A DNA stretch of 64,000 nucleotides from Amycolatopsis pretoriensis (GTDB lineage: Bacteria > Actinomycetota > Actinomycetes > Mycobacteriales > Pseudonocardiaceae), in assembly GCF_900107925.1 (NCBI RefSeq), contig NZ_FNUJ01000001.1:1116001-1180000 (forward strand). The letters run 5' to 3'. The position numbers and the translations under genes are program-made. The notes beneath the pieces are model-generated. The model saw nothing but the letters and a program-made list of their open reading frames with translations, was not told where the DNA came from and ran no database searches. This document shows positions 42,164 to 50,491 of this stretch, in pieces. Positions within the stretch are counted from its first letter, which is position 1. Each line of letters opens with the position of its first letter.

Positions 42164-44218
42164 ATGATTTCGCCGGACAACCCGTTCGCCGCACCCAGTG
42201 AGCTGCCCTACGCCCTGCCGCCCTTCGACCGGATCGCCGACGAGCACTACCGGCCGGCGTTCGAGGCGGGCCTGGCCGAGCATGCGGCGGAGATCGAGCA
42301 GATCGCGGCGCAGGACGCCGAGCCGACGTTCGAGAACACCGTCGTCGCCCTCGAGCGCGCCGGTGAGCTGCTGAGCCGCGTGGCGAGCGTGTTCTACAAC
42401 CTTTCCGGCTCCAACAGCACCGACGAGATCCAGGCGACCCAGGCGGAGTTCGCGCCGAAGCTGGCCGCCCACCACGACGCGATCCACCTGAACCCGAAGC
42501 TGTTCGCCCGCATCGACGCCCTGCACGCGAAGCGCGACGAGCTCGGCCTGGACGGGGAGTCGCGGCGGCTGCTCGAACGCCGGCACCTCGACTTCAGCCG
42601 CGCGGGCGCCGGGCTGGGCGAGGCCGAGCAGGCCCGCCTGCGCGAGCTGAACGCGCAGCTGTCCACGCTGCAGACGAAGTTCCAGCAGAACCTGCTCAAG
42701 GACACCAACGAACTGGCCGTCGTCATCGACGACCGCGCCGAGCTGGCCGGGTTCGGCGACGGCGCGATCGCCACCGCGGCCGAAGCGGCCTCCGCCCGCG
42801 GTGAGGACGGCAAGTACGTCATCCCGCTGACGCTGCCGACGAGCCAGGCGTCGCCGCTGGAGACCCTGAGCGACCGCGACGTCCGCGCGCGGATCCACGC
42901 GGCGTCGATGGCGCGGGGCAACCGCGGCAACGACTTCGACAACAATGCGCTCGTCGCGGAGATCGCGCACCTGCGGGCGGAACGGGCCGTGCTGCTCGGC
43001 TACCCGAACCACGCGGCGTACGTCATCGCCGACGAAACGGCCAAAACCGCCGAGGCCGCGGCCGGCCTGCTGGAGCGGCTCGCGCCCGCCGCCGTCGCGA
43101 ACGCCCGCACCGAAGCCGCGGAACTGCAGCGGCTGCTGGAGTCCGACGTCCCGGGCGCGACGCTGCGTCCGTCGGACTGGCCGTATTACGCCGCCCAGGT
43201 CCGCCGCGAACGCTTCGACGTCGACACCGAGGCGCTGCGCCCGTACTTCGAGGCCGACCGCGTCTACCTCGACGGCGTCTTCTTCGCCGCCACCAAGCTC
43301 TACGGGCTCACCTTCACCGAGCGGACCGACCTGCCGAAGTACCACCCGGAGGTCCGGACCTTCGAGGTGTTCGACGCCGACGGCACGCCGCTCGGCCTGT
43401 ACCTGCTCGACCTCTACGCCCGCGACGCCAAGCGGGGCGGCGCGTGGATGAACACCTTCGTCGACCAGTCGCAGCTGCTGGACCGCAAGACGGTCGTGGT
43501 CAACGTCCTCAACGTCGGCAAGCCGCCGGCGGGGGAGCCGACCCTGCTCACCTTCGACGAGGTCGTCACGGCGTTCCACGAGTTCGGCCACGCGCTGCAC
43601 GCCCTCGTCTCGGCGGTCCGCTACCCGACGTTCTCCGGCACCAACGTGCCCCGCGACTTCGTCGAATACCCGTCCCAGGTCAACGAGATGTGGATGCTGT
43701 GGCCGGAGGTGCTGGCCCACTACGCCAAGCACCACGAGACGGGGGAGGCCCTGCCTCAGGAGCAGGTCGACAAGCTCCTCGCTTCCCAGCAGTACGGCGA
43801 AGGCTTCTCCACCACCGAATACCTGGCGGCGTCCCTGCTCGACCAGGCCTGGCACCGCCTCGGCGTCGACGACCGCGTGGCGGAGGTCCAGCGGTTCGAG
43901 ACCGACGCCCTCGTCAAGGCGGGCGTCGCGGTCGACGCCATCCCGCCGCGCTACCGCACCACGTACTTCGCCCACATCTTCAGCGGCGGCTACAGCGCCG
44001 GGTACTACTCCTACATCTGGAGCGAAGTCCTCGACGCCGACACCGTCCAGTGGTTCCGGGAGAGCGGGGGACTGACCCGTGAGAACGGCGACCACTTCCG
44101 CCGCACCCTCCTGGGCCGAGGCGGCAGCATCGACCCGATGGACGCCTTCCGGGCCTTCCGCGGCCGCGACCCCGAGATCGACCCGCTCCTGACCCGCCGC
44201 GGCCTCACCGGAGTCTGA
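42164..44218 (+). CDS. dcp: M3-family metallopeptidase (dipeptidyl carboxypeptidase-like)
   Basis: A 684-aa M3 zinc peptidase. The zinc site is HEFGHALH with the third Glu ligand expected in FVEYPSQVNE. The C-terminal FSGGYSAGYYSYIWSEVLDAD and GGLTRENGDHFR match Dcp rather than oligopeptidase A as I know them. It cleaves C-terminal dipeptides or short oligopeptides in the cytoplasm, since no signal peptide is present. The ATG follows CAGGAG; TAGGGT at about 42117 is a candidate -10. A strong hairpin follows the stop. Confidence 0.87.
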   Translation: MISPDNPFAAPSELPYALPPFDRIADEHYRPAFEAGLAEHAAEIEQIAAQDAEPTFENTVVALERAGELLSRVASVFYNLSGSNSTDEIQATQAEFAPKLAAHHDAIHLNPKLFARIDALHAKRDELGLDGESRRLLERRHLDFSRAGAGLGEAEQARLRELNAQLSTLQTKFQQNLLKDTNELAVVIDDRAELAGFGDGAIATAAEAASARGEDGKYVIPLTLPTSQASPLETLSDRDVRARIHAASMARGNRGNDFDNNALVAEIAHLRAERAVLLGYPNHAAYVIADETAKTAEAAAGLLERLAPAAVANARTEAAELQRLLESDVPGATLRPSDWPYYAAQVRRERFDVDTEALRPYFEADRVYLDGVFFAATKLYGLTFTERTDLPKYHPEVRTFEVFDADGTPLGLYLLDLYARDAKRGGAWMNTFVDQSQLLDRKTVVVNVLNVGKPPAGEPTLLTFDEVVTAFHEFGHALHALVSAVRYPTFSGTNVPRDFVEYPSQVNEMWMLWPEVLAHYAKHHETGEALPQEQVDKLLASQQYGEGFSTTEYLAASLLDQAWHRLGVDDRVAEVQRFETDALVKAGVAVDAIPPRYRTTYFAHIFSGGYSAGYYSYIWSEVLDADTVQWFRESGGLTRENGDHFRRTLLGRGGSIDPMDAFRAFRGRDPEIDPLLTRRGLTGV

Positions 44219-44243
44219 TCCTTCTAGCTGTATAACGACCTAT

Positions 44244-44279
44244 ACTGCGGCCCGATCTTGGAAAAGATCGGGCCGCAGT
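44244..44279. terminator. 16-bp hairpin with GGAA tetraloop after the M3 peptidase gene
   Basis: Arms 44244-44259 (ACTGCGGCCCGATCTT) and 44264-44279 are perfectly complementary, with the GNRA-type loop GGAA. There is no T-tract. The AT-rich TATAACGACCTATACT stretch directly before it could also hold a promoter. Confidence 0.7.
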
Positions 44280-44410
44280 CGTTCCGTCCGCCCGAAAACA
44301 CGCTAGGACGGACGGGATCGGCTTCCCCCGGGACCGCACGTCCGTGACCTCTCCCGCCAGCAGCGCGGAGCTAACTTGGGGCTTCGGCAATTCTCGGGGA
44401 GGGAGATTCG

Positions 44411-44857
44411 ATGAACGGATCACGTCGGGTTTCGGTCGTCGTGGCCTTGTTCGTGCTGGCGTTGAGCAGCCTGTTCGTGGGGCAGGCTTCGGCCGGGACG
44501 CAGACGGCGGCGACCACGGAGGCGACCTGCACCGGCGCCGGTTCCTGCTGGTTCACCTGGGGTCGCATCACGGCGGGCGACTGCACGATGGACCAGGCCA
44601 AGTGGACGTTGAACCGGAACGGCAGTGCGTCGTTCGAGGCGGTGATCATCAGCAGCGACAGCGACGACGCGTGGCTGATGTGGCCGGTCGCCACGGATGT
44701 GAACGGTTTCGTGCTGGGCCCGATCACGCACGGGGGTGACCCGAAGTTCGTGCGGGGCACGGTGAAGAACCAGTGGACGTGGTGGTTCGACGCAGGGTCG
44801 TTCGACCCGGCGTGGTTCGACCGGATCCAGAGCATGCGGCTGACGAGTCACTGCTGA
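44411..44857 (+). CDS. Small secreted protein (DUF6294-like)
   Basis: A 148-aa exported protein. The Sec signal peptide is SVVVALFVLALSSLFVGQASA; the mature part has four Cys (ATCTGAGSC, GDCTM, and the C-terminal TSHC), so two disulfides are likely. CWFTWGRITAGDCTMDQAKWTL and DDAWLMWPV recall the DUF6294 family of actinobacterial secreted proteins; that name is from memory. The ATG follows GGGGAGGGAG. It stands alone between two strong hairpins. Function unknown. Confidence 0.72.
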   Translation: MNGSRRVSVVVALFVLALSSLFVGQASAGTQTAATTEATCTGAGSCWFTWGRITAGDCTMDQAKWTLNRNGSASFEAVIISSDSDDAWLMWPVATDVNGFVLGPITHGGDPKFVRGTVKNQWTWWFDAGSFDPAWFDRIQSMRLTSHC

Positions 44858-44860
44858 TCG

Positions 44861-44896
44861 CTCGCCCCGGGTGCCCGCGCGGGCACCCGGGGCGAG
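44861..44896. terminator. Bidirectional hairpin terminator between convergent genes
   Basis: A perfect 16-bp GC stem (arms 44861-44876 and 44881-44896, starting CTCGCCCCGGG) with a GCGC loop lies between the small secreted protein gene and the SGNH hydrolase gene, which converge here. Confidence 0.75.
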
Positions 44897-44907
44897 TCCC
44901 GCTGCGG

Positions 44908-45564
44908 CTAGGAGACCAGGCCGAGCCAGGCTTCCGCGAGGGCGCAGTGGCCGGCCGGGGTCGGATGCACGCCGTCCGCGGACCAGTGTTCCGGTCCGGT
45001 TTCCGCGGAGAGTTCGGCGAACATGCGGTCGGCGGTGATCAGGTGGGCGCCGTATTCGGCCGCGAGGTGCCGGACGACCTGGATCTTGGGGTCGAGGCCG
45101 GCTCGCCAGTCGCGGCGCACGTCGGCGTCGATGCGGATGTCCCCGGCTTCGGTGACCCCTTCGACCGGCAGGAGGAACGGTTCGATGAGGATCAGCTCCG
45201 CGCCGGCTTCGGCGAGGGGTGCGAGCAGGCGGTCGTAGCCCGCCGCGAACTCGTCCGTGGAGACTTCGCTGCGGTGTGGGTCGAAGGTGTGGCGTCCGTT
45301 GTCGTTGACGCCGACGAGGATCGAGACGACGTCGGGGTGGGCGTCGAGGACGTCGGTCCGCCAGCGGGCTTCGAGGTCGGTCACGGTGTGGCCGGCGTCG
45401 GCGGTGTCGATCCAGGTGATGGGGCGATCGGGGTGGCGGAAGCACCATTCGCCGGCGACGAGCAGGGGGTAGCCGCAGCGGTCTTCGCCTTCCGGTCGCC
45501 AGAGGGTGGTGATGGAGTCGCCGGCGAAGAGCACGGTGCTGTGGGGTTTCAAGGTGATCGTCAT
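44908..45564 (-). CDS. SGNH/GDSL hydrolase
   Basis: A 218-aa SGNH esterase. Block I is LFAGDSITTLW (catalytic Ser), block III is LVGVNDNG (Asn) and block V is SADGVHPTPAGH (Asp, His). No signal peptide is seen from the chosen ATG at 45564, so it may be cytoplasmic. This group often deacetylates sugars or polysaccharides, but the substrate here is unknown. It converges on the small secreted protein gene across a strong hairpin. Confidence 0.83.
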   Translation of the reverse strand: MTITLKPHSTVLFAGDSITTLWRPEGEDRCGYPLLVAGEWCFRHPDRPITWIDTADAGHTVTDLEARWRTDVLDAHPDVVSILVGVNDNGRHTFDPHRSEVSTDEFAAGYDRLLAPLAEAGAELILIEPFLLPVEGVTEAGDIRIDADVRRDWRAGLDPKIQVVRHLAAEYGAHLITADRMFAELSAETGPEHWSADGVHPTPAGHCALAEAWLGLVS

Positions 45565-45633
45565 GCGGTCGAGGGTGGCGGGGGCGGCTGGCGGGGAACG
45601 CACAGCGGGCTGGCATCCCCCGCCAGGGGCGTG

Positions 45634-46215
45634 TCAGCCGGCGGCGACGATGTGGTCGACGAAGCCGTAGGAAAGGGCTTCGTCGGCGTCGAACCAGCGG
45701 TCGCGGTCGGCGTCGGTGGTGATGCGTTCGACGCTCTGGCCGGTCTGGCGGGCGGTGATTTCGGCGATGCGGCGCTTCATCTTGCCGAAGACTTCGGCCT
45801 GGATGGCGATGTCGGTGGCGGCGCCGCTGATGCCGGCGGAGGGCTGGTGCATGACGATGCGGGTGTTGGGCAGGAGGTAGCGCTTTCCGGGGGTGCCGGA
45901 GGAGAGCAGGAACTGGCCCATGGAGGCGACGAAGCCGAGGCCGTAGGTGGCGACGTCGGGTTTGACGAGCTGCATGGTGTCGTAGATGGCCATGCCGGCG
46001 GAGACCGAGCCGCCGGGGGAGTTGATGTAGAAGGTGATGTCCTTCGCCGGGTCGTCGGCGGCGAGCAGGAGGAGCTGGGCGATGATGCGGTTGGCGACGT
46101 CGTCGTTGACCTCGGAGCCGAGGAAGACGATGCGGTCGCGCAGGAGCTGCTGGTAGACCGAGTCTTCGGGGGCGGTGCTCGGGGCCTGCATGTCGGGTGC
46201 GGCGAGAAGGGTCAT
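45634..46215 (-). CDS. clpP: ClpP-family serine protease (stand-alone paralogue)
   Basis: A 193-aa ClpP-like protease. INSPGGSVSAGMAIYDTMQ, the catalytic Ser in GFVASMGQFLLSSG and His in RIVMHQPSAG are present, and the Asp is expected near residue 170. The usual GQAASMGA pattern has become GFVASMGQ. No clpX or second clpP is adjacent, unlike the main clpP1P2-clpX locus of actinobacteria, so this is probably an extra paralogue that assembles with, or in place of, the main subunits. It sits between the SGNH hydrolase and mdh genes. Confidence 0.85.
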   Translation of the reverse strand: MTLLAAPDMQAPSTAPEDSVYQQLLRDRIVFLGSEVNDDVANRIIAQLLLLAADDPAKDITFYINSPGGSVSAGMAIYDTMQLVKPDVATYGLGFVASMGQFLLSSGTPGKRYLLPNTRIVMHQPSAGISGAATDIAIQAEVFGKMKRRIAEITARQTGQSVERITTDADRDRWFDADEALSYGFVDHIVAAG

Positions 46216-46299
46216 GGGGCTGACGGTAGGGCCGTGGGGTGGGTCGGCGGTGGGGGTTTCGCTGTGAGCGTGCGGAGTTCGCTGCGGGCGATCACGCGA

Positions 46300-46332
46300 A
46301 AGGGCCGCCGTCCGGTGTGGACGGCGGCCCTT
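46300..46332 (-). terminator. Hairpin terminator of the malate dehydrogenase gene
   Basis: Arms 46300-46313 (AAGGGCCGCCGTCC) and 46319-46332 pair perfectly around a 5-nt loop, 14 bp after the mdh stop in the direction of transcription, and the stem is followed by a short T run on the minus strand. Confidence 0.7.
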
Positions 46333-46346
46333 GGTCGTGGTGTGGC

Positions 46347-47408
<1,062 letters not shown>

Positions 47409-47426
47409 TCACTCTCGCTGGATCGA

Positions 47427-47867
47427 TCAGGTATCGGAGACGTTGGCGGCGAGCCGGTGCAGGAGGTCGGCGAGCTGGGTGATCTCGGTGTCGGAGAGGC
47501 CTTTTCGCATGCGTTCGTCGTGGGCGATGGAGGCGGTGGCGAGTCGCAGGAAGAGCTGTTCGCCTTCCGGGGTGAGGGTGACCAGGTGGACGCGGCGGTT
47601 TTCCGGGTCGCGGCGGCGGGTGACGAGGCCGGCGGTTTCCATGCCGTTGAGGTGGTGGGTGAGGGTGGCGCCTTGGATGCCGACGGCGTCGGCGAGTTCG
47701 CGCTGGTTGGCGACCGGTCTGGTCTTGAGGGAGATGAGGATCTGCCAGACGGGCTGGGAGCCGCCGGCGGTGGCGAGGGCCTGGTCGAAGGCGCGGCCGG
47801 CGGTTTTGGCGGTGCGGGCGAGGACGACGCCGATGGGGGTGGTGGCTGGTGCTGGCACGGTGGGCAC
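47427..47867 (-). CDS. MarR-family transcriptional regulator
   Basis: A 146-aa MarR regulator. The winged helix shows NQRELADAVGIQGATLTHHLNGMETAGLV and the wing RRRDPENRRVHLVTLT (seen as the motif DPENRRVH). The GTG start is at 47867. It is divergent from a SnoaL/VOC/LLM operon; the shared 80-bp gap contains a perfect inverted repeat inside the operon promoter spacer. It probably represses that operon and itself until a phenolic or other small ligand binds. Confidence 0.87.
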   Translation of the reverse strand: MPTVPAPATTPIGVVLARTAKTAGRAFDQALATAGGSQPVWQILISLKTRPVANQRELADAVGIQGATLTHHLNGMETAGLVTRRRDPENRRVHLVTLTPEGEQLFLRLATASIAHDERMRKGLSDTEITQLADLLHRLAANVSDT

Positions 47868-47889
47868 CTTACCGCAGAAGTCTAAGCGT

Positions 47890-47918
47890 TTGACATCTAA
47901 TCATTAGACATCTAACGT
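47890..47918 (+). promoter_or_regulatory. Operon promoter with embedded MarR operator
   Basis: TTGACA (47890-47895) and TAACGT (47913-47918) are 17 bp apart, close to consensus. The spacer holds the perfect inverted repeat TCTAATCATTAGA (47896-47908), and GACATCTAA occurs twice (47892-47900, 47907-47915). A repressor here would block RNA polymerase directly. Confidence 0.72.
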
Positions 47919-47947
47919 TGCGCTCATCGAACCGGAAGGGGAACCCG

Positions 47948-48352
47948 ATGAGCACCGAAGAGGAGATCCGCGAGTTCGGCCGGGTCTGGGCGGCCGCGGA
48001 AGAGCGCGGGGACACCGAGGTCCTGGCCGGCCTGGTCACCGACGGCTTCCGCCTGGTCGGCCCGCTCGGCTTCGTCCTGGACCGCGACCGGTGGCTGGGG
48101 CGCTACCGCGGCGGCGGGCTGGTCACCGAAAAGCTGACCTGGACCGACGTCGAGGTCCGCGACTTCGGCGGTACCGCCGTCGCGATCGGCGTCCACGAGC
48201 AGCTCGCGACCCACCAGGGCAACCCGGCGAACGGCAGGTTCCGCGCCACCCACGTCCTGGTCCGCGAGAGCGACCGGTGGCGCCTGGCTGGCATCCACCT
48301 CAGCCCGATCGGCGGCCCGCCGCCGTTCACGCCGGAACGGGGCGACCGATGA
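47948..48352 (+). CDS. SnoaL/NTF2-like protein
   Basis: A 134-aa NTF2-like (SnoaL_4/DUF4440-type) protein: EEEIREFGRVWAAAEERGDTEVLAGLV at the N-terminus, then GFVLDRDRWLGRYRGG and HVLVRESDRWRLAGIHLSP. The fold binds small hydrophobic molecules and supports isomerases, cyclases and dehydratases. It is the first gene of the MarR-controlled operon, with GGAAGGGG upstream of the ATG. Its stop overlaps the next ATG (ATGA). The substrate is unknown. Confidence 0.8.
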   Translation: MSTEEEIREFGRVWAAAEERGDTEVLAGLVTDGFRLVGPLGFVLDRDRWLGRYRGGGLVTEKLTWTDVEVRDFGGTAVAIGVHEQLATHQGNPANGRFRATHVLVRESDRWRLAGIHLSPIGGPPPFTPERGDR

Positions 48353-48714
48353 GCGTCGAACTGAACCACACGATCGTGTGTGCCACCGACCGGGAGAAGT
48401 CGGCGGAGTTCCTCGCCGGGATTCTGGGCCTGCGCACCGAGCCGGTCGCCGGGCCGTTCGTGCCGGTCCGGCTCGCGAACGGCGTCACGCTGGACTACCT
48501 GCGGGTGGAGCGCGTGACGAGCCAGCACTACGCGTTCCTGGTCGGTGACGACGACTTCGACGCCGCGCTGGCGCGGATCGAGCGGGCCGGCGTCGCGTAT
48601 TGGGCGGACCCGTTCCACGAGCGGGCCGGTGAGCTCAACACCCTGAACGGCGGCCGCGGCGTCTACTTCGAAGACCCGGACGGCCACAACCTGGAACTGC
48701 TGACGAGGGGGTAG
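48349..48714 (+). CDS. VOC/glyoxalase-superfamily protein
   Basis: A 121-aa single VOC module: ELNHTIVCATDREKSAEFLAGILGL at the N-terminus with a metal-ligand His, and GRGVYFEDPDGHNLELLTRG at the C-terminus with the Glu ligand. This superfamily includes glyoxalases, dioxygenases and thiol transferases or resistance proteins. It is translationally coupled to the SnoaL-like gene by an ATGA overlap and 2 nt upstream of an F420-type enzyme, so all three probably act on one xenobiotic or secondary metabolite. Confidence 0.82.
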   Translation: MSVELNHTIVCATDREKSAEFLAGILGLRTEPVAGPFVPVRLANGVTLDYLRVERVTSQHYAFLVGDDDFDAALARIERAGVAYWADPFHERAGELNTLNGGRGVYFEDPDGHNLELLTRG

Positions 48715-48716
48715 CC

Positions 48717-49571
48717 GTGCGGCTGAGCATCGGGGTCACGGACTTCTCGTGGCCGGACAAACCGACCGAAGAGCTGGCGGGTGTCGCGGTGGCCGCCGAA
48801 GACGCCGGGCTCGACACGCTGTGGGTGCCCGACCACCTGCTGCAGGCCGACCCGAACAGCACGCCGGATTCGGCGATGCTGGAGGCGTACACGACGCTGG
48901 GGTTCCTGGCCGCGCGCACCAGCCGGATCGGGCTGGGCACGATGGTGTCGGCGGTGACGTTCCGGCCGCCGGCGCTGCTGATCAAGGCGGTCACGACCCT
49001 CGACGTCCTCTCCGGCGGACGGGCCCGGTTCGGCATCGGGACCGGGCACCACGACGGCGAGGCGCGGGCGATGGGCCTGCCGTTCCCGCCGGTGGGCGAG
49101 CGCTTCGAGCGGATGGAGGAAACACTCCGGCTGGCGCGGCGGATGTGGGACGGCGACTCCTCGGCGTTCGAGGGCAGGCACTACCGCCTCGACCGTCCGA
49201 TCGGGAACCCGCGGCCGGTGCGGCGCCCGCGGGTGCTGATCGGCGGGGCGGGTGAGCGCAAGACCCTGCGGCTCGTGGCGGAGTACGCCGACGCGTGCAA
49301 CGTGTTCGACATCCCGGACGGCGGGAAGACCGTGCGGCACAAGCTGGCTGTCCTCGCGCGACACTGCGAGGCGGCCGGGCGGCCGTACGGGGAGATCGAG
49401 AAGACGATCAGCACGCGCCTGGCGCCGGGGGAGTCCGCGGAGTCGTTCGCGCGGCGGTGCGCGGAGTTCGCGGAGTGGGGGATCGGGCACGCGGTCGTGA
49501 TCACAGCCGGGCCGTGGCGGGCGGCGGACGTCGCGACGCTGGGGCGGGTCGGGGGCCTGCTCGCGGAGTGA
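48717..49571 (+). CDS. LLM-class F420-dependent oxidoreductase
   Basis: A 284-aa luciferase-like TIM barrel: LSIGVTDFSWP, LDTLWVPDHLLQAD, IGLGTMVSAVTFRPPALLIKA, LSGGRARFGIGTGHHDGEA and PRVLIGGAGERKTLRLVA. The last motif is common in F420-dependent members. The GTG start is 2 nt behind the VOC stop. It is the third and last gene of the MarR-controlled operon and may perform the redox step of detoxification. It is a different branch from the LLM protein upstream of uppP, being about 60 residues shorter. Confidence 0.84.
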   Translation: MRLSIGVTDFSWPDKPTEELAGVAVAAEDAGLDTLWVPDHLLQADPNSTPDSAMLEAYTTLGFLAARTSRIGLGTMVSAVTFRPPALLIKAVTTLDVLSGGRARFGIGTGHHDGEARAMGLPFPPVGERFERMEETLRLARRMWDGDSSAFEGRHYRLDRPIGNPRPVRRPRVLIGGAGERKTLRLVAEYADACNVFDIPDGGKTVRHKLAVLARHCEAAGRPYGEIEKTISTRLAPGESAESFARRCAEFAEWGIGHAVVITAGPWRAADVATLGRVGGLLAE

Positions 49572-49813
49572 AACGATCAAGCCCGGACGTCGCGGGGTGA
49601 TCGCGGACGGCGGGCGGCGGTCCGGAGGCGCGAAATCGTTTTCCGGTCCCTTTTATCCGTGGCCCGCTAAATGACGGCTCGAAATTATCGGTATACCGCG
49701 TGGCGGGACGGCTACTGCGTGTTGCTCCGTTCAGCGGGGTTTCGGACCATGATCCATTCGCTACCATGGTCGGCGCCCCCGTCCCCAATTAGAATGTATT
49801 GGGAAGGATTCCG

Positions 49814-50443
49814 ATGCTTTCTGCGGTAGTTGCTGCCGTTGTGGCGCTGTCCTCTGTGGTCACCCCGCATTCGTGGAACACTCCTCCGCCGCCTGACAAA
49901 ATCGTCATCGACGTCGTGAACGCCATCGGCACGGGCTGTCCGCCGAACACGTCGGCGGTGGCGGTTTCGCAGGACAACACGGCGTTCACCGTGACCTACA
50001 GCGCTTACACGGCGCTGGTCGGGGTCGGTGCCGGCCCGCTGGACGCGCGGAAGAACTGCCAGATCGGCCTGCGCGTGCACGTCCCGCAGGGGTTCACCTA
50101 CGGAATCGCGCAGGCCGACTACCGCGGATTCGCCCACCTGGAACGCGGCGCGACCGGTCTGGAAAGAGCCAACTACTATTTCCAGGGCAATTCGCCGACG
50201 GCGTACATCCAGCATCCGCTGGCGGGGCCGTTCGAAGACGACTGGCATTTCACCGATTCGACGGAAGTCGGCGCGATCGTGTTCAAGCCGTGTGGTGAGG
50301 AACGCAATTTGAACATCAACACGGAATTGCGGGCCGCGGCCGGGACGTCGGATCCGAAGAAGACGACGAGCTACGTCACGATGGACTCGACCGACGGCAG
50401 CATCACCACGGTGTACCACTTCGCGTGGCTGCAGTGCCCGTGA
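49814..50443 (+). CDS. Secreted DUF4360-family protein
   Basis: A 209-aa exported protein. The signal peptide is LSAVVAAVVALSSVV. The mature part has the DUF4360 pattern: IGTGCPPNTSAVAVSQDNTAFTVTYSAY (motif GTGCPP), RKNCQIGLRVHVPQGFTYGI, ADYRGFAHLERGA and a C-terminal FAWLQC. Four Cys suggest two disulfides. The family is widespread in actinobacteria and fungi; I know of no defined function. The ATG follows GGGAAGG. The 242-bp region upstream contains GGTATACC but no clear promoter. Confidence 0.82.
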   Translation: MLSAVVAAVVALSSVVTPHSWNTPPPPDKIVIDVVNAIGTGCPPNTSAVAVSQDNTAFTVTYSAYTALVGVGAGPLDARKNCQIGLRVHVPQGFTYGIAQADYRGFAHLERGATGLERANYYFQGNSPTAYIQHPLAGPFEDDWHFTDSTEVGAIVFKPCGEERNLNINTELRAAAGTSDPKKTTSYVTMDSTDGSITTVYHFAWLQCP

Positions 50444-50491
50444 CCTGATCGCGGTGAACCGGGGCGGCGCGCACCCGCGCCGCCCCGGTGG

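Noticed and set aside
49501-49788. 95-codon minus-strand frame between the LLM and DUF4360 genes
   Set aside because: It overlaps the LLM gene, has no ribosome site and no recognisable sequence.
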